The notes under the pieces: model-generated
The model's input: only the letters and a program-made list of their open reading frames with translations
Database searches by the model: none
What the model was told of the DNA's origin: nothing
Shown: positions 21,873 through 31,079 of the stretch, in pieces
Layout: each line of letters starts with the position of its first letter
Position numbering within the stretch: position 1 is the stretch's first letter
Position numbers and translations under genes: made by a program
Source of the DNA: Streptomyces sp. WAC 04229
Lineage (GTDB): Bacteria; Actinomycetota; Actinomycetes; Streptomycetales; Streptomycetaceae
DNA: 37,468 nucleotides
Direction of reading: 5' to 3'
NCBI RefSeq assembly: GCF_003947455.1
Contig: NZ_QHJH01000061.1
Span: forward strand, 1 to 37,468

Positions 21873-23414
21873 ATGGATCATCTGCGTTCCCCGCGTTCCA
21901 GACGCAGGCTCGCCCTCGCCGTACCGGTCGTGCTCTCGCTCACCGCGTCGCTCGGCTTCCTGCCCGCGGCCGCGCAGGCGGCCCCGGACGGGCGGGCGGG
22001 TCAGACCGCGGCCGCCGAGGCGCCGCGGCTTGCGTACGTCGTCAACACCCGCACGGACCACCGGACGATCGCGTCCGTGAAGCGCGCGATAGCCAGGACG
22101 GGCGGCACCGTGGTCGCCACGTACGACAGGATCGGCGTGATCGTCGCCCACTCGGCCGAGCCCGGCTTCGCCACCGCGATGCGCGAGGTCCGGGGCGTGC
22201 GGTCGGCGGGCGCGACCCGCACGGCGCCGCTGACCGCCGCCGCGACGACGGACCAGGGCGCCGCCCAGCCGCTCACGGCCGAGCAGGCCGCGCGGACGGC
22301 GCGGGCGTCCGGGGCCATGGGAGCGGGCGAGCCGCTGGAAGCGGACCAGTGGGACCTGCGGGCGATAGGCGCCGACAAGGCCGCGCAGATCAACCCGGGC
22401 AGCTCCCGCGTCACCGTCGCCGTGATCGACACCGGCGTCGACGACACCCACCCCGACCTCGCCCCGAACTTCTCCGCCGCGCAGTCCGCCAACTGCGTCG
22501 GCGGCAAGGCGGACACCAGCGCGGGCGCCTGGCGGCCGTACACCGCCGAGGACTACCACGGCACCCACGTGGCCGGCGAGATAGCCGCCGCCCGCAACGG
22601 CATCGGCGTCGCCGGTGTCGCACCGGGCGTGAAGGTGTCGAGCATCAAGGTGAGCGACCCGGACAACGGGCTCTTCTACCCCGAGAACGTCGTGTGCGCG
22701 TTCATGTTCGCCGCCGACCGGGGCGTGGAGATCACCAACAACAGCTACTACGTGGACCCGTGGCTGTACAACTGCATGGACGACCCCGACCAGCGCGCGA
22801 TCGTCGACGCGGTCAACCGGGCCCAGCTGTACGCCCAGCGCAAGGGCACCCTGCACCTCGCCTCCGCCGGCAACTCCAGCCACGACCTGGACTCCGACGC
22901 GATCGTCGACGACTCCAGCCCCGACGACTCCACGCCGGTGACGCGGACGATCGACCCGCACGAGTGCTACGACGTGCCGACCCAGCTGCCCGGCGTCGTC
23001 ACGGTCAGCGCCACGGGCGTCGACAAGGAGAAGTCGTACTACTCCTCGTACGGCGAGGGCGTCGTCGACGTCGCCGCGCCGGGCGGCGACGGGCGCTACC
23101 AGATCCCGGACACGCCGTCGAAGAACGGCCGCATCCTGTCGACCATGCCGAACGACGCGTACGGCTACCTCCAGGGCACCTCGATGGCCTCGCCGCACGC
23201 GGCGGGCGTGGCCGCGCTCCTGAAGTCGGAGCACCCCTGGGCGTCCCCCGCGCAGTTGCAGTGGCTGCTGAAGGCCCAGGCGGACAATCCGGGCTGCCCC
23301 GACTCCTACGACCAGGACGGCGACGGCGCGCAGGACGCCACGTGCGAGGGCGGCGCGCGCGTCAACGGCTTCTACGGCTACGGCATCGTCGACGCGCTCC
23401 GCGCGGTGAAGTGA
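21873..23414 (+). CDS. Secreted subtilisin-like S8 protease (first of a tandem pair)
   Basis: A 513-residue preproenzyme. Residues 1-37 are a signal peptide with a twin basic start (RSRRRLALAVP...AQA). An inhibitor-like propeptide (~52-120, PRLAYVVNT...) follows, then the catalytic domain: D186 (VIDTGVDDTHPD), H229 (YHGTHVAG), oxyanion N334 (ASAGN) and S437 (GTSMASPHAAG). Near the C-terminus, DQDGDGAQDATCEGG looks like a calcium-binding loop with a Cys that may pair with the CPDSYD Cys. It should act outside the cell. GGAGA precedes the ATG. Its neighbour at 23497 is a clear paralogue. Confidence 0.93.
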   Translation: MDHLRSPRSRRRLALAVPVVLSLTASLGFLPAAAQAAPDGRAGQTAAAEAPRLAYVVNTRTDHRTIASVKRAIARTGGTVVATYDRIGVIVAHSAEPGFATAMREVRGVRSAGATRTAPLTAAATTDQGAAQPLTAEQAARTARASGAMGAGEPLEADQWDLRAIGADKAAQINPGSSRVTVAVIDTGVDDTHPDLAPNFSAAQSANCVGGKADTSAGAWRPYTAEDYHGTHVAGEIAAARNGIGVAGVAPGVKVSSIKVSDPDNGLFYPENVVCAFMFAADRGVEITNNSYYVDPWLYNCMDDPDQRAIVDAVNRAQLYAQRKGTLHLASAGNSSHDLDSDAIVDDSSPDDSTPVTRTIDPHECYDVPTQLPGVVTVSATGVDKEKSYYSSYGEGVVDVAAPGGDGRYQIPDTPSKNGRILSTMPNDAYGYLQGTSMASPHAAGVAALLKSEHPWASPAQLQWLLKAQADNPGCPDSYDQDGDGAQDATCEGGARVNGFYGYGIVDALRAVK

Positions 23415-23496
23415 CCCGCCCGGCACCGGCACCGGCCCACCTCCATCTTCCTTCCCGTCACGCACCGGTTTCAGCAACGAACTGGAGACACCGCAC

Positions 23497-25014
23497 ATGA
23501 CAGCACCTCTCGCCCGTCACCGCCGCGCCCTCGCGATCCCGGCCGGCCTGGCCGTGGCCGCCTCGCTGGCGTTCCTGCCGGGCAGCCCGGCCGTCGCGGC
23601 GGAGGCCGCCCCCTCCTCCGCGGCGGACGCGACCTCGCTCAGCTACGTCGTCAACGTCTCCCCCGGGCACGGGCCTTCGGCGTCCGTGCGCAAGGCGATA
23701 GCCAAGGCCGGCGGCACGATCGTGACGTCGTACGACCGGATCGGCGTGGTCGTCGTCCACTCCGCGAACCCGGACTTCGCCAAGTCCGTCCGCAAGGTGC
23801 GGGGTGTGCAGTCGGCCGGTGCCACGCGTACCGCGCCGCTGCCCTCGGCCGCCACGACCGACACGGGCGCGCCGAAGGTGCTCAGCGGCGAGGAGATCGC
23901 CGCCGCCGAGGCCGCCGAGGGCCAGGACCCGCTGCAGGGCCTCCAGTGGGACCTGCCCGCCATCAAGGCGGACAAGGCGCACGAGAAGACGCTGGGCAGC
24001 AAGAAGGTGACCGTCGCCGTCATCGACACCGGCGTGGACGACACCCACCCGGACATCGCCCCGAACTTCGACCGGGACGCGTCCGTCAACTGCGTCTCGG
24101 GCAAGCCGGACACCACCGACGGCGCCTGGCGGCCGGGTGCGGCGGAGAGCCCGCACGGCACGCACGTGGCCGGTGAGATCGCCGCCGCCAAGAACGGTGT
24201 CGGCATGACCGGTGTGGCGCCCGGGGTGAAGGTCTCCGGCATCAAGGTGTCCAACCCCGACGGCTTCTTCTACACCGAGGCCGTGGTCTGCGGCTTCGTG
24301 TGGGCGGCCGAGCACGGCGTCGACGTGACCAACAACAGCTATTACACCGACCCCTGGTACTTCAACTGCAAGGACGACCCGGACCAGAAGGCGCTCGTCG
24401 AGGCCGTCACCCGGGCCTCGCGGTACGCGGAGAAGAAGGGCGCGGTCAACGTCGCCGCGGCGGGCAACGAGAACTACGACCTCTCCGCCGACGAGATCAC
24501 CGACCCGTCCTCCCCGAACGACACGACGCCCGGCGACCGCACCGTCGACCCGTCCGAGTGCCTGGACATCCCGACCCAGCTGCCGGGTGTCGTGACGGTC
24601 GCGTCGACCGGCGCGAAGGGCCTCAAGTCGTCGTTCTCCAACCACGGTCTGGGCGTCATCGACATCGCCGCCCCCGGCGGTGACTCGACGGCCTACCAGA
24701 CGCCGGCGCCGCCCGCCACCAGCGGCCTGATCCTCGGCACGCTGCCCGGCGGCAAGTGGGGCTACATGGCCGGTACGTCGATGGCCTCGCCGCACGTCGC
24801 GGGCGTCGCCGCGCTCATCAAGTCGACGCACCCGTACGCCCCGCCGGCCCTGGTCAAGGCGCTGCTGTACGCGCAGGCCGACGCCACGCCGTGCACCAAG
24901 CCGTACGACATCGACGGCGACGGCAAGGTCGACGCGGTGTGCGAGGGCTCGAAGAACCGCAACGGCTTCTACGGGTGGGGCATGGCCGACGCGCTGGACG
25001 CGGTGCGCCGGTAG
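23497..25014 (+). CDS. Secreted subtilisin-like S8 protease (second of a tandem pair)
   Basis: A 505-residue paralogue of the upstream gene along its whole length. It has a signal peptide (~1-34, ending SPAVAAEA), a propeptide beginning LSYVVNVSPGHG, and the catalytic residues D177, H220 (SPHGTHVAG) and S428 (GTSMASPHVAG), with N in AAAGNENYD. The C-terminal DIDGDGKVDAVCEGS loop is conserved. The ATG has GGAGA upstream. It follows its twin by 82 bp; the two may be transcribed together. Tandem duplication followed by divergence is the likely origin. Confidence 0.93.
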   Translation: MTAPLARHRRALAIPAGLAVAASLAFLPGSPAVAAEAAPSSAADATSLSYVVNVSPGHGPSASVRKAIAKAGGTIVTSYDRIGVVVVHSANPDFAKSVRKVRGVQSAGATRTAPLPSAATTDTGAPKVLSGEEIAAAEAAEGQDPLQGLQWDLPAIKADKAHEKTLGSKKVTVAVIDTGVDDTHPDIAPNFDRDASVNCVSGKPDTTDGAWRPGAAESPHGTHVAGEIAAAKNGVGMTGVAPGVKVSGIKVSNPDGFFYTEAVVCGFVWAAEHGVDVTNNSYYTDPWYFNCKDDPDQKALVEAVTRASRYAEKKGAVNVAAAGNENYDLSADEITDPSSPNDTTPGDRTVDPSECLDIPTQLPGVVTVASTGAKGLKSSFSNHGLGVIDIAAPGGDSTAYQTPAPPATSGLILGTLPGGKWGYMAGTSMASPHVAGVAALIKSTHPYAPPALVKALLYAQADATPCTKPYDIDGDGKVDAVCEGSKNRNGFYGWGMADALDAVRR

Positions 25015-25033
25015 CAGGGAGGAACCGGGGAAC

Positions 25034-25062
25034 TTGCCCGGATCTGGGGACTTGGTGAAGAT
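25034..25062 (+). promoter_or_regulatory. Possible leaderless promoter of the CopD-like gene
   Basis: TTGCCC (25034-25039), a 17-bp spacer and GAAGAT (25057-25062) lie 7 bp before the GTG at 25069. Spacing fits transcription starting at or next to the start codon, and no ribosome site is seen. Confidence 0.35.
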
Positions 25063-25068
25063 CCTGGG

Positions 25069-26076
25069 GTGACCCCGATACGACCCAAATCCCGGACCAC
25101 CGGTACCGGACGGCACGCGACGCCTTCCGGTACCGGCCGGACCGCGGCCGTACTCGCGCTGGTGGCGCTGGCCGCGCTGATACCGGTCCTCGGCCCCTCC
25201 CCCGCCCTGCGCGGCACGGGGGAGGCCGAGGCACCGGGCACCGGCGGCATCGCGCTGCTGCGCGCGGTGCTCTTCGCCGCGCTGAGCGTGCCGCTCGGCG
25301 AACTGTTCGTGCACCGGCTGGCCCGGTCGCTGCCCGGCGCACCCCCGGAGCGGCCCCGCAGTTGGTCGCCGTACGCGGCCGGGGCCGGTTTCGTCGCCGC
25401 CCTGGGGCTGGCGTCGGTCGTGGCGACGGGCAACCTGGTGCCGGACGGCGCCGCCGACATCGACGTGGGCGGTCTCTACGCCTCCCGGGACGGCAAGCTC
25501 GCGCTGCTGGAGGTCAACGGGTTCCTCGCGGCCGGTCTGTGCGCCGCCTCGCGCCGGCCCGGCAGCCAGGTGTGGCCGCTTGCCGCCGTGATCGTCGCGG
25601 AGGCGCTGCGCGCCCACCCCGCGACCGAGTACAGCCCGCTGACCGGCTCCGGTCTGACCCTGGTCCATCTGACGTGCGCCTCGCTGTGGGCGGGCGGGCT
25701 GCTGTACGCCCTGCGGACGCTGCGGCGGTGGCGGGGTGCCGAGGCGGGTCCGGCGCTGCTCGGCCTCTACGCGCGCGTGGCGGCCGTTCTGCTGGCCGCC
25801 CTCACGGCGACCGGGGTGTGCAGTTCGCTGCGCCGGATGGAGCCGGGCACTCTCGTGGACCAGTTGACGGACACGGCGTACGGGCGGGTGCTGCTCGCCA
25901 AGGTGCTCCTGGTGGCCGCCGTCGCCGCCCTCGCCCTGTGGGCCAGGATCCGGCTGAGCCGCGCGGCGGACCCGCTGACGGCCTGCTCCCCCGCGCGCGC
26001 GGAGGTCGTCGCGCTGGGGGCGGTGGTCGCGGTGTCGGGTCTCCTGACGGCCCTTCCGGTGCCGATCCGGTGGTGA
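25069..26076 (+). CDS. CopD-like multi-pass membrane protein
   Basis: A 335-residue protein with about eight TM helices. The segment LVHLTCASLWAGGLLYAL and, later, YGRVLLAKVLLVAAVAALALW are typical of the copper-resistance D (CopD/PcoD) family. No CopC domain is attached and no copper gene is adjacent, so the role in copper uptake is only inferred. The GTG at 25069 lacks a ribosome site; a leaderless start is plausible. Confidence 0.8.
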   Translation: MTPIRPKSRTTGTGRHATPSGTGRTAAVLALVALAALIPVLGPSPALRGTGEAEAPGTGGIALLRAVLFAALSVPLGELFVHRLARSLPGAPPERPRSWSPYAAGAGFVAALGLASVVATGNLVPDGAADIDVGGLYASRDGKLALLEVNGFLAAGLCAASRRPGSQVWPLAAVIVAEALRAHPATEYSPLTGSGLTLVHLTCASLWAGGLLYALRTLRRWRGAEAGPALLGLYARVAAVLLAALTATGVCSSLRRMEPGTLVDQLTDTAYGRVLLAKVLLVAAVAALALWARIRLSRAADPLTACSPARAEVVALGAVVAVSGLLTALPVPIRW

Positions 26077-26184
26077 GCAACCCCGCCCGGTGGTGGAGAA
26101 CTTGACGCAGGAACCGTTTCGCCGGTGTCGCGGGCGGCACCTCCGGCACCGCGGTGTCGGTCCCGGCCCGTATCCTCAGTGACC

Positions 26185-27177
26185 ATGCTCGAAGACCGTA
26201 CGACCGCGGCTCCGTCCGCGACTGCCTGGCCGGCCGCGTATCCGCGGGGATACGCGGTCGTCGACGTGGAGACCACCGGCCTGGCCCGCGACGACCGCAT
26301 CATCTCCGCCGCCGTGTACCGGCTGGACGCGCGCGGCGAGGTCGAGGACCACTGGTACACGCTGGTCAATCCGCAGCGGGACCCGGGTCCGGTGTGGATA
26401 CACGGTCTGACGAGCGACGTACTGCGGGACGCGCCGCTCTTCCCCGACGTCGCCGAGGAGTTCGCGGCCCGGCTCGACGGGAGGGTCCTCGTCGCGCACA
26501 ACGCGGTCTTCGACTGGCAGATGATCGCCCGCGAGTACGCCCGCGCGCGGCGCGAGGCGCCGGTGCGTCAACGGCTGTGCACCATCGCGCTCTCCAAGGA
26601 GCTGCGCCTGCCCCTGCCCAACCACAAGCTGGAGTCGCTGGCCGCCCACTACGGCGTCGTCCAGCAGCGGGCGCACCACGCGCTGGACGACGCGCGGGTG
26701 CTGGCGGAGGCCTTCCGGCCGAGCCTGGCCGCGGCGGCGGCCGGGGGCGTGCGGCTGCCGCTGCACGAGTGCCGGCCGCTGACCGAGTGGGCGGACCGCC
26801 CCGCGCCCCGCATCGGGCAGCAGGCGGGTCACGGTCCCTACCGGCCGAACAGCTGGCGTCCCGCCCGCAAGAGGCCCGCCTGCCCGTACCCCAACCCGGG
26901 CCGGTACGAAGTGGGCAAAAGGCTCAAGCAGGGCATGCGGGTCGCCTTCTCGGGTGACACCTCCGTGGAGCGGGACCTGCTGGAGGACCGGGCGACCGAG
27001 GCCGGCCTGCACGTGGCCACCAGCCTGTCCCGGCTGACCAGCCTGCTGGTCACCAACGACCCGGACTCGGGCACCTCCAAGGTGGTCAAGGCCCGGCAGT
27101 ACGGCACGCCGGTGGTGGACGAGGCGGCGTTCGGACAGCTGCTCGCGGACGTCGAGGCGGCCGACGCGGCCCCGTGA
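26185..27177 (+). CDS. DnaQ-like 3'-5' exonuclease with C-terminal BRCT domain
   Basis: A 330-residue protein. Residues ~20-180 form a DEDDh exonuclease: D27 and E29 in VVDVETTGL, the HNAVFDWQM motif, and H164/D169 in HHALDDARV. Residues ~250-328 look like BRCT (MRVAFSGDTSVERDLLEDRA ... LVTNDPDSGTSKVVKA). The family is often called DNA polymerase III epsilon-like; a repair or RNA-trimming role is as likely as replication proofreading. The ATG at 26185 is preferred because similarity begins after it. TATCCT lies 8 bp upstream, suggesting a leaderless or very short-leader mRNA. Confidence 0.88.
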   Translation: MLEDRTTAAPSATAWPAAYPRGYAVVDVETTGLARDDRIISAAVYRLDARGEVEDHWYTLVNPQRDPGPVWIHGLTSDVLRDAPLFPDVAEEFAARLDGRVLVAHNAVFDWQMIAREYARARREAPVRQRLCTIALSKELRLPLPNHKLESLAAHYGVVQQRAHHALDDARVLAEAFRPSLAAAAAGGVRLPLHECRPLTEWADRPAPRIGQQAGHGPYRPNSWRPARKRPACPYPNPGRYEVGKRLKQGMRVAFSGDTSVERDLLEDRATEAGLHVATSLSRLTSLLVTNDPDSGTSKVVKARQYGTPVVDEAAFGQLLADVEAADAAP

Positions 27178-27294
27178 CGGGGGCCGGGGCGGGGTCGTGA
27201 CGGGGGCCGCGACGGGCCGTACGGACGGGTGATTCCCGGCGACTCGCCCGGCGTCCGCTCGCCCGCGTGGCGCCGACGGCCCACCCTGTGGCGC

Positions 27295-27528
27295 ATGGCG
27301 ACATGTGAAGTCTGCGGCAACAACTACGGAATGACCTTCGAGGTCCACGCCCAGGGAGCGGTGCACGTCTTCGACTGCTTCTCCTGCGCGATCCACCGGA
27401 TGGCACCCATCTGCGAGCACTGCCGGGTACAGATCATCGGCCAGGGCGTCGAGGTCGAGGGCCACTGGTACTGCGGCGCCCACTGCGCCCGCGCGGAGGG
27501 GAGGGCGGGGATCGTCGACAAGGTCTGA
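27295..27528 (+). CDS. Small zinc-ribbon protein
   Basis: A 77-residue protein rich in paired Cys: CEVCGNN, FDCFSCAIH, CEHCRV and YCGAHCA. This is enough for two zinc knuckles. It lacks a TM segment and should be cytosolic. I know similar small actinobacterial proteins only as hypothetical. The ATG at 27295 is chosen; a longer frame from 27229 has a Pro/Arg-rich extension without Cys. It lies between the exonuclease and SURF1 genes on the same strand. Confidence 0.78.
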   Translation: MATCEVCGNNYGMTFEVHAQGAVHVFDCFSCAIHRMAPICEHCRVQIIGQGVEVEGHWYCGAHCARAEGRAGIVDKV

Positions 27529-27593
27529 GCCCCGGTCCGCGCAAGCCGCCACCCGCCGCGTCGCGCCCCACGACCGAGTTGTACCGTCGTGGG

Positions 27594-28400
27594 GTGTACC
27601 GGTTCCTGTTGTCCCGCCAGTGGGTGATCCTCACCCTCGTGGCGCTCGCGCTCATCCCGACGATGATCGAGCTGGGCTTCTGGCAGCTGCACCGCCATGA
27701 GCACAGGGTCGCGCTGAACAAGGTGATCGCGGACTCCCTGGCGGCCCGGCCCGTACCGGCCGAGACCATGACCTCCCCCGGGGCGCGGGTCGGCGACGAC
27801 GACCTCTACCGCCGCGTGACGGCCAAGGGGCACTTCGACACCGCCGAGGAGGTCGTCGTGCGCCGCCGCACCAACGCGGACGACCGCGTCGGCTACCACG
27901 TCCTCACCCCGTTCGTGCTGGACGACGGCAAGGTGCTGATGGTCAACCGGGGCTGGATCCCCTCGAACGGCGCCAGCCAGACCGCCTTCCCCGAGATCCC
28001 GGCGCCCCCGGCGGGCGAGACCACCGTCACCGGCCGGCTGATGCCCGACCAGACGACCGAGGACAGCGGCATCAAGAACGTCGCGGGCCTGCCCGACCGC
28101 CAGGTCATGCTCATCAACAGCGAGCAGCAGGCGGAGCGCCTCGGCAAGCAGGTCCTCGGCGGCTACGTCGAGATGACCGAGCCGAAGCCCGCGGGCGACG
28201 CCCCCGAGCTGATCGCGGAGCCCGACCACGACAGCATCGGCAACCACATGGCGTACGCCGTCCAGTGGTGGCTGTTCGCCACCGGCGTGCCGATCGGCTG
28301 GTTCGTGCTGGTCCGCCGCGAGGTCCGGGACCGGGCCTCCCAGGACGGCGAGGGCGACGAGGACGAGACCGAGGAGGCCGCGGAGCCCGCGGCGGTGTAG
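27594..28400 (+). CDS. SURF1-family cytochrome oxidase assembly protein
   Basis: A 268-residue SURF1/Shy1 protein. It has an N-terminal TM (VILTLVALALIPTMIELGFWQLHR, with the GFWQLxR family motif), an extracytoplasmic domain with GYHVLTPF and NRGWIP motifs, and a C-terminal TM (YAVQWWLFATGVPIGWFVL). It ends in an acidic tail. It helps assemble the heme a centre of aa3-type oxidase in the membrane. The GTG at 27594 places the TM at the usual distance; an upstream in-frame start at 27579 is possible. Confidence 0.92.
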   Translation: MYRFLLSRQWVILTLVALALIPTMIELGFWQLHRHEHRVALNKVIADSLAARPVPAETMTSPGARVGDDDLYRRVTAKGHFDTAEEVVVRRRTNADDRVGYHVLTPFVLDDGKVLMVNRGWIPSNGASQTAFPEIPAPPAGETTVTGRLMPDQTTEDSGIKNVAGLPDRQVMLINSEQQAERLGKQVLGGYVEMTEPKPAGDAPELIAEPDHDSIGNHMAYAVQWWLFATGVPIGWFVLVRREVRDRASQDGEGDEDETEEAAEPAAV

Positions 28401-28448
28401 CCGGACGGCGGGCCGATTGCGCCCCTCCCGGTCGGGAAGACGATTCCC

Positions 28449-30236
28449 GTGCACACCGACATCGAGGACTACGCGCTCATCGGCGACCAGCAGACCGCCG
28501 CCCTGGTCTCCACGGACGGTTCCGTGGACTGGCTCTGCCTCCCCCGCTTCGACTCCGCGGCCTGCTTCGCCAGGCTCCTGGGCGACGAGGACAACGGCCA
28601 CTGGCGCATCGCCCCCAAGGGCGCCGAGCGCTGCACCCGGCGGGCCTACCGGCCGGACACCCTCGTCCTCGACACCGAGTGGGAGACCGAGGACGGTTCG
28701 GTCCGGGTCACCGACCTGATGCCCCAGCGGGACCGCGCCCCGGACCTGGTCCGGGTCGTGGAGGGCCTGAGCGGCGAGGTCACGGTGCACAGCGTGCTCC
28801 GGCTGCGCTTCGACTACGGCTCGGTGGTCCCGTGGGTGCGCAGGTCCGACGGGCACCGGGTGGCCGTCGCCGGGCCGGACTCGGCGTGGCTGCGCAGCGA
28901 ACCCGAGGTGCGCAGCTGGGGCGAGGACTTCGGAACGCACTCGGAGTTCACGGTCGCCGCGGGCGAGAAGGTCGCGTTCGTGCTGACCTGGCACCCCTCG
29001 CACGAACAGCGTCCGCCGCTGATCGACCCGTTCGTCGCGCTGGAGCACAGTGTCGAGGACTGGCGGGAGTGGGCTGCTCGATGCCGCTACGACGGTCCGC
29101 ACCGGGACGCCGTGGTCCGTTCCCTGATCACGCTGAAGGCACTCACCTACCAGCCCACCGGCGGCATCGTGGCCGCCCCCACCACCTCGCTGCCCGAGGA
29201 GCCGGGCGGCGTGCGCAACTGGGACTACCGCTTCTGCTGGCTGCGCGACTCCACGCTCACCCTGGGGGCCCTGCTGTCGGCCGGGTACCTGGAGGAGGCC
29301 GAGGCATGGCGCGACTGGCTGCTGCGCGCGGTCGCGGGCAGCCCGGACGACCTCCAGATCATGTACGGCCTCGCGGGCGAGCGGCGGCTGCCGGAGTTCG
29401 AGCTGCCGTGGCTGTCCGGCTTCGGCGGGGCCGTCCCCGTACGGATCGGCAACGACGCGGTGAACCAGCTCCAGTTGGACGTGTACGGCGAGGTCATGGA
29501 CTCCCTGTCGCTGGCCCGGCAGGCGGGCATGCACCCGCGGCCGCAGATGTGGGAGCTGCAGTGCGCCCTGATGGACTTCCTGGCCACCGCGTGGCGGGAG
29601 CCCGACGAGGGGCTCTGGGAGGTGCGCGGCGGACGCCGGCAGTTCGTGCACTCGAAGGTGATGACGTGGGTGGCCCTGGACCGGGCGGTGCGCACGCTGG
29701 AGGACCATCCCGAGCTGGGCGGCGGCGACCTGGAGGCCTGGCGCGCGCTGCGCGAGGAGGTGCACCGCGAGGTGTGCGAGAAGGGGTACGACCCGGAGCG
29801 CAACACCTTCACCCAGTCCTACGGCTCGCGGGAGCTGGACGCCTCGCTGCTGCTGGTACCGCGCGTGGGCTTCCTGCCCGCGGACGACCCGCGGGTGGTC
29901 GGCACGGTCGACGCGATCGGCGCTGAGCTGACCCGGGACGGCCTGGTACGCCGCTACAGCACCGAGGGGCAGCCCGTCGACGGGCTGCCGGGCAGCGAGG
30001 GGACGTTCCTCGTGTGCTCGTTCTGGTACGCGGACGCGCTGCACGCGACCGGCCGGACGAAGGAGGCCCGGAAGCTGTTCGAGCGGCTGGTGGCGCTCAC
30101 CAACGACGTCGGGCTGCTGGCCGAGGAGTACGACCCGGCGGCCGGACACCAGCTCGGCAACTTCCCGCAGGCGTTCAGTCACGTCGGCCTGGTGAACACC
30201 GCCCTCGCCCTGTTCGGGGAGGAAGGGGCAGGATAG
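28449..30236 (+). CDS. GH15-family glycoside hydrolase
   Basis: A 595-residue cytosolic protein with the glucoamylase/trehalase-type GH15 layout. A beta-sandwich N-terminus (IEDYALIGDQQTAALVSTDG, SVDWLCLPRFDSAACF) precedes an (alpha/alpha)6 barrel. NWDYRFCWLRDS carries the substrate-binding WLRD, and AEEYDP near the end holds one of the expected catalytic glutamates, followed by NFPQAFSHVGL. Actinobacterial members hydrolyse trehalose or maltodextrins, and the substrate is not decided by sequence. The start is GTG. It is followed after 4 bp by an SDR, suggesting one operon. Confidence 0.92.
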   Translation: MHTDIEDYALIGDQQTAALVSTDGSVDWLCLPRFDSAACFARLLGDEDNGHWRIAPKGAERCTRRAYRPDTLVLDTEWETEDGSVRVTDLMPQRDRAPDLVRVVEGLSGEVTVHSVLRLRFDYGSVVPWVRRSDGHRVAVAGPDSAWLRSEPEVRSWGEDFGTHSEFTVAAGEKVAFVLTWHPSHEQRPPLIDPFVALEHSVEDWREWAARCRYDGPHRDAVVRSLITLKALTYQPTGGIVAAPTTSLPEEPGGVRNWDYRFCWLRDSTLTLGALLSAGYLEEAEAWRDWLLRAVAGSPDDLQIMYGLAGERRLPEFELPWLSGFGGAVPVRIGNDAVNQLQLDVYGEVMDSLSLARQAGMHPRPQMWELQCALMDFLATAWREPDEGLWEVRGGRRQFVHSKVMTWVALDRAVRTLEDHPELGGGDLEAWRALREEVHREVCEKGYDPERNTFTQSYGSRELDASLLLVPRVGFLPADDPRVVGTVDAIGAELTRDGLVRRYSTEGQPVDGLPGSEGTFLVCSFWYADALHATGRTKEARKLFERLVALTNDVGLLAEEYDPAAGHQLGNFPQAFSHVGLVNTALALFGEEGAG

Positions 30237-30240
30237 GACC

Positions 30241-30996
30241 ATGGATCTTGGACTGAAGGACCGGGTGTACGTCGTCACGGGAGCCACCCGGGGCCTGGGC
30301 AACGCCGCCGCGCGCGAACTGGTCGCCGACGGGGCGAAGGTGGTCGTCACCGGGCGGGACGAGCAGAGCGTCGCCCAGGCCGCGGCCGCGCTGGGCCCCG
30401 ACGTGGTGGGCATGGCCGTGGACAACGCGGACCCGCAGGCACCCGAGCGGCTGATCGCGACCGCGCGTGAGCGCTTCGGCCGCTTCGACGGCGTACTGAT
30501 CAGCGTGGGCGGGCCGCCGCCCGGGTTCGTCGCCGACAACACGGACGACCAGTGGCAGGCGGCGTTCGAGTCGGTGTTCCTCGGCGCGGTGCGGCTGGCC
30601 CGGGGTGCGGCGGCCGAGCTGGAGGAGGGCGGGGTGGTCGGGTTCGTGCTGTCGGGCTCGGTGTACGAGCCGATCCCGGGCCTGACCATCTCCAACGGCC
30701 TGCGGCCGGGGCTGGCCGGCTTCGCCAAGTCCCTCGCCGACGAGCTGGGCCCGCGCGGCATCCGCGTCGTCGGCCTGCTGCCGGGCCGCGTCGACACCGA
30801 CCGCGTACGCGAGCTGGACGGGCTGTCCGCCGACCCGGAGGCGACCAGGGCGGCCGCCGAGTCCCGCATCCCCCTGCGCCGCTACGGCACCCCGGAGGAG
30901 TTCGGCCGCACGGCGGCGTTCCTGCTGTCCCCGGCGGCGTCGTACCTCACCGGCGTGATGCTGCCGGTGGACGGCGGGGTGCGGCACGGGTTCTAG
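30241..30996 (+). CDS. SDR-family protein lacking the usual Tyr-Lys pair
   Basis: A 251-residue Rossmann protein with TGATRGLG (14-21) for the cofactor and a PVDGG end. The position of the catalytic YxxxK reads SNGLR (S151, R155), after SGSVYEPIPGLTI, and the NAG motif is replaced by SVGGPPPG. It belongs to a divergent FabG-like branch and is probably not a standard ketoacyl reductase; it may bind cofactor without classical SDR chemistry. It is likely translated with the GH15 gene, 4 bp upstream. Confidence 0.85.
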   Translation: MDLGLKDRVYVVTGATRGLGNAAARELVADGAKVVVTGRDEQSVAQAAAALGPDVVGMAVDNADPQAPERLIATARERFGRFDGVLISVGGPPPGFVADNTDDQWQAAFESVFLGAVRLARGAAAELEEGGVVGFVLSGSVYEPIPGLTISNGLRPGLAGFAKSLADELGPRGIRVVGLLPGRVDTDRVRELDGLSADPEATRAAAESRIPLRRYGTPEEFGRTAAFLLSPAASYLTGVMLPVDGGVRHGF

Positions 30997-31012
30997 CGAC
31001 GCCGCCGCTTCT

Positions 31013-31045
31013 GGCAGCACCGGTGCAAGCGGCACCGGTGCTGTC
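31013..31045. terminator. Hairpin between convergent SDR and amaP-like genes
   Basis: GGCAGCACCGGTGC (31013-31026) pairs with GCACCGGTGCTGTC (31032-31045; one G-U pair) with a 5-nt loop, 16 bp after the SDR stop. GGTGCTGTCGGC is repeated directly at 31037-31048 and 31052-31063. Confidence 0.7.
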
Positions 31046-31079
31046 GGCGACGGTGCTGTCGGCAGGCCGGACGCGTCGG

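Noticed and set aside
27324..30869. 1181-codon minus-strand frame
   Set aside because: Antisense through zinc-ribbon, SURF1, GH15 and SDR genes, each with clear motifs.
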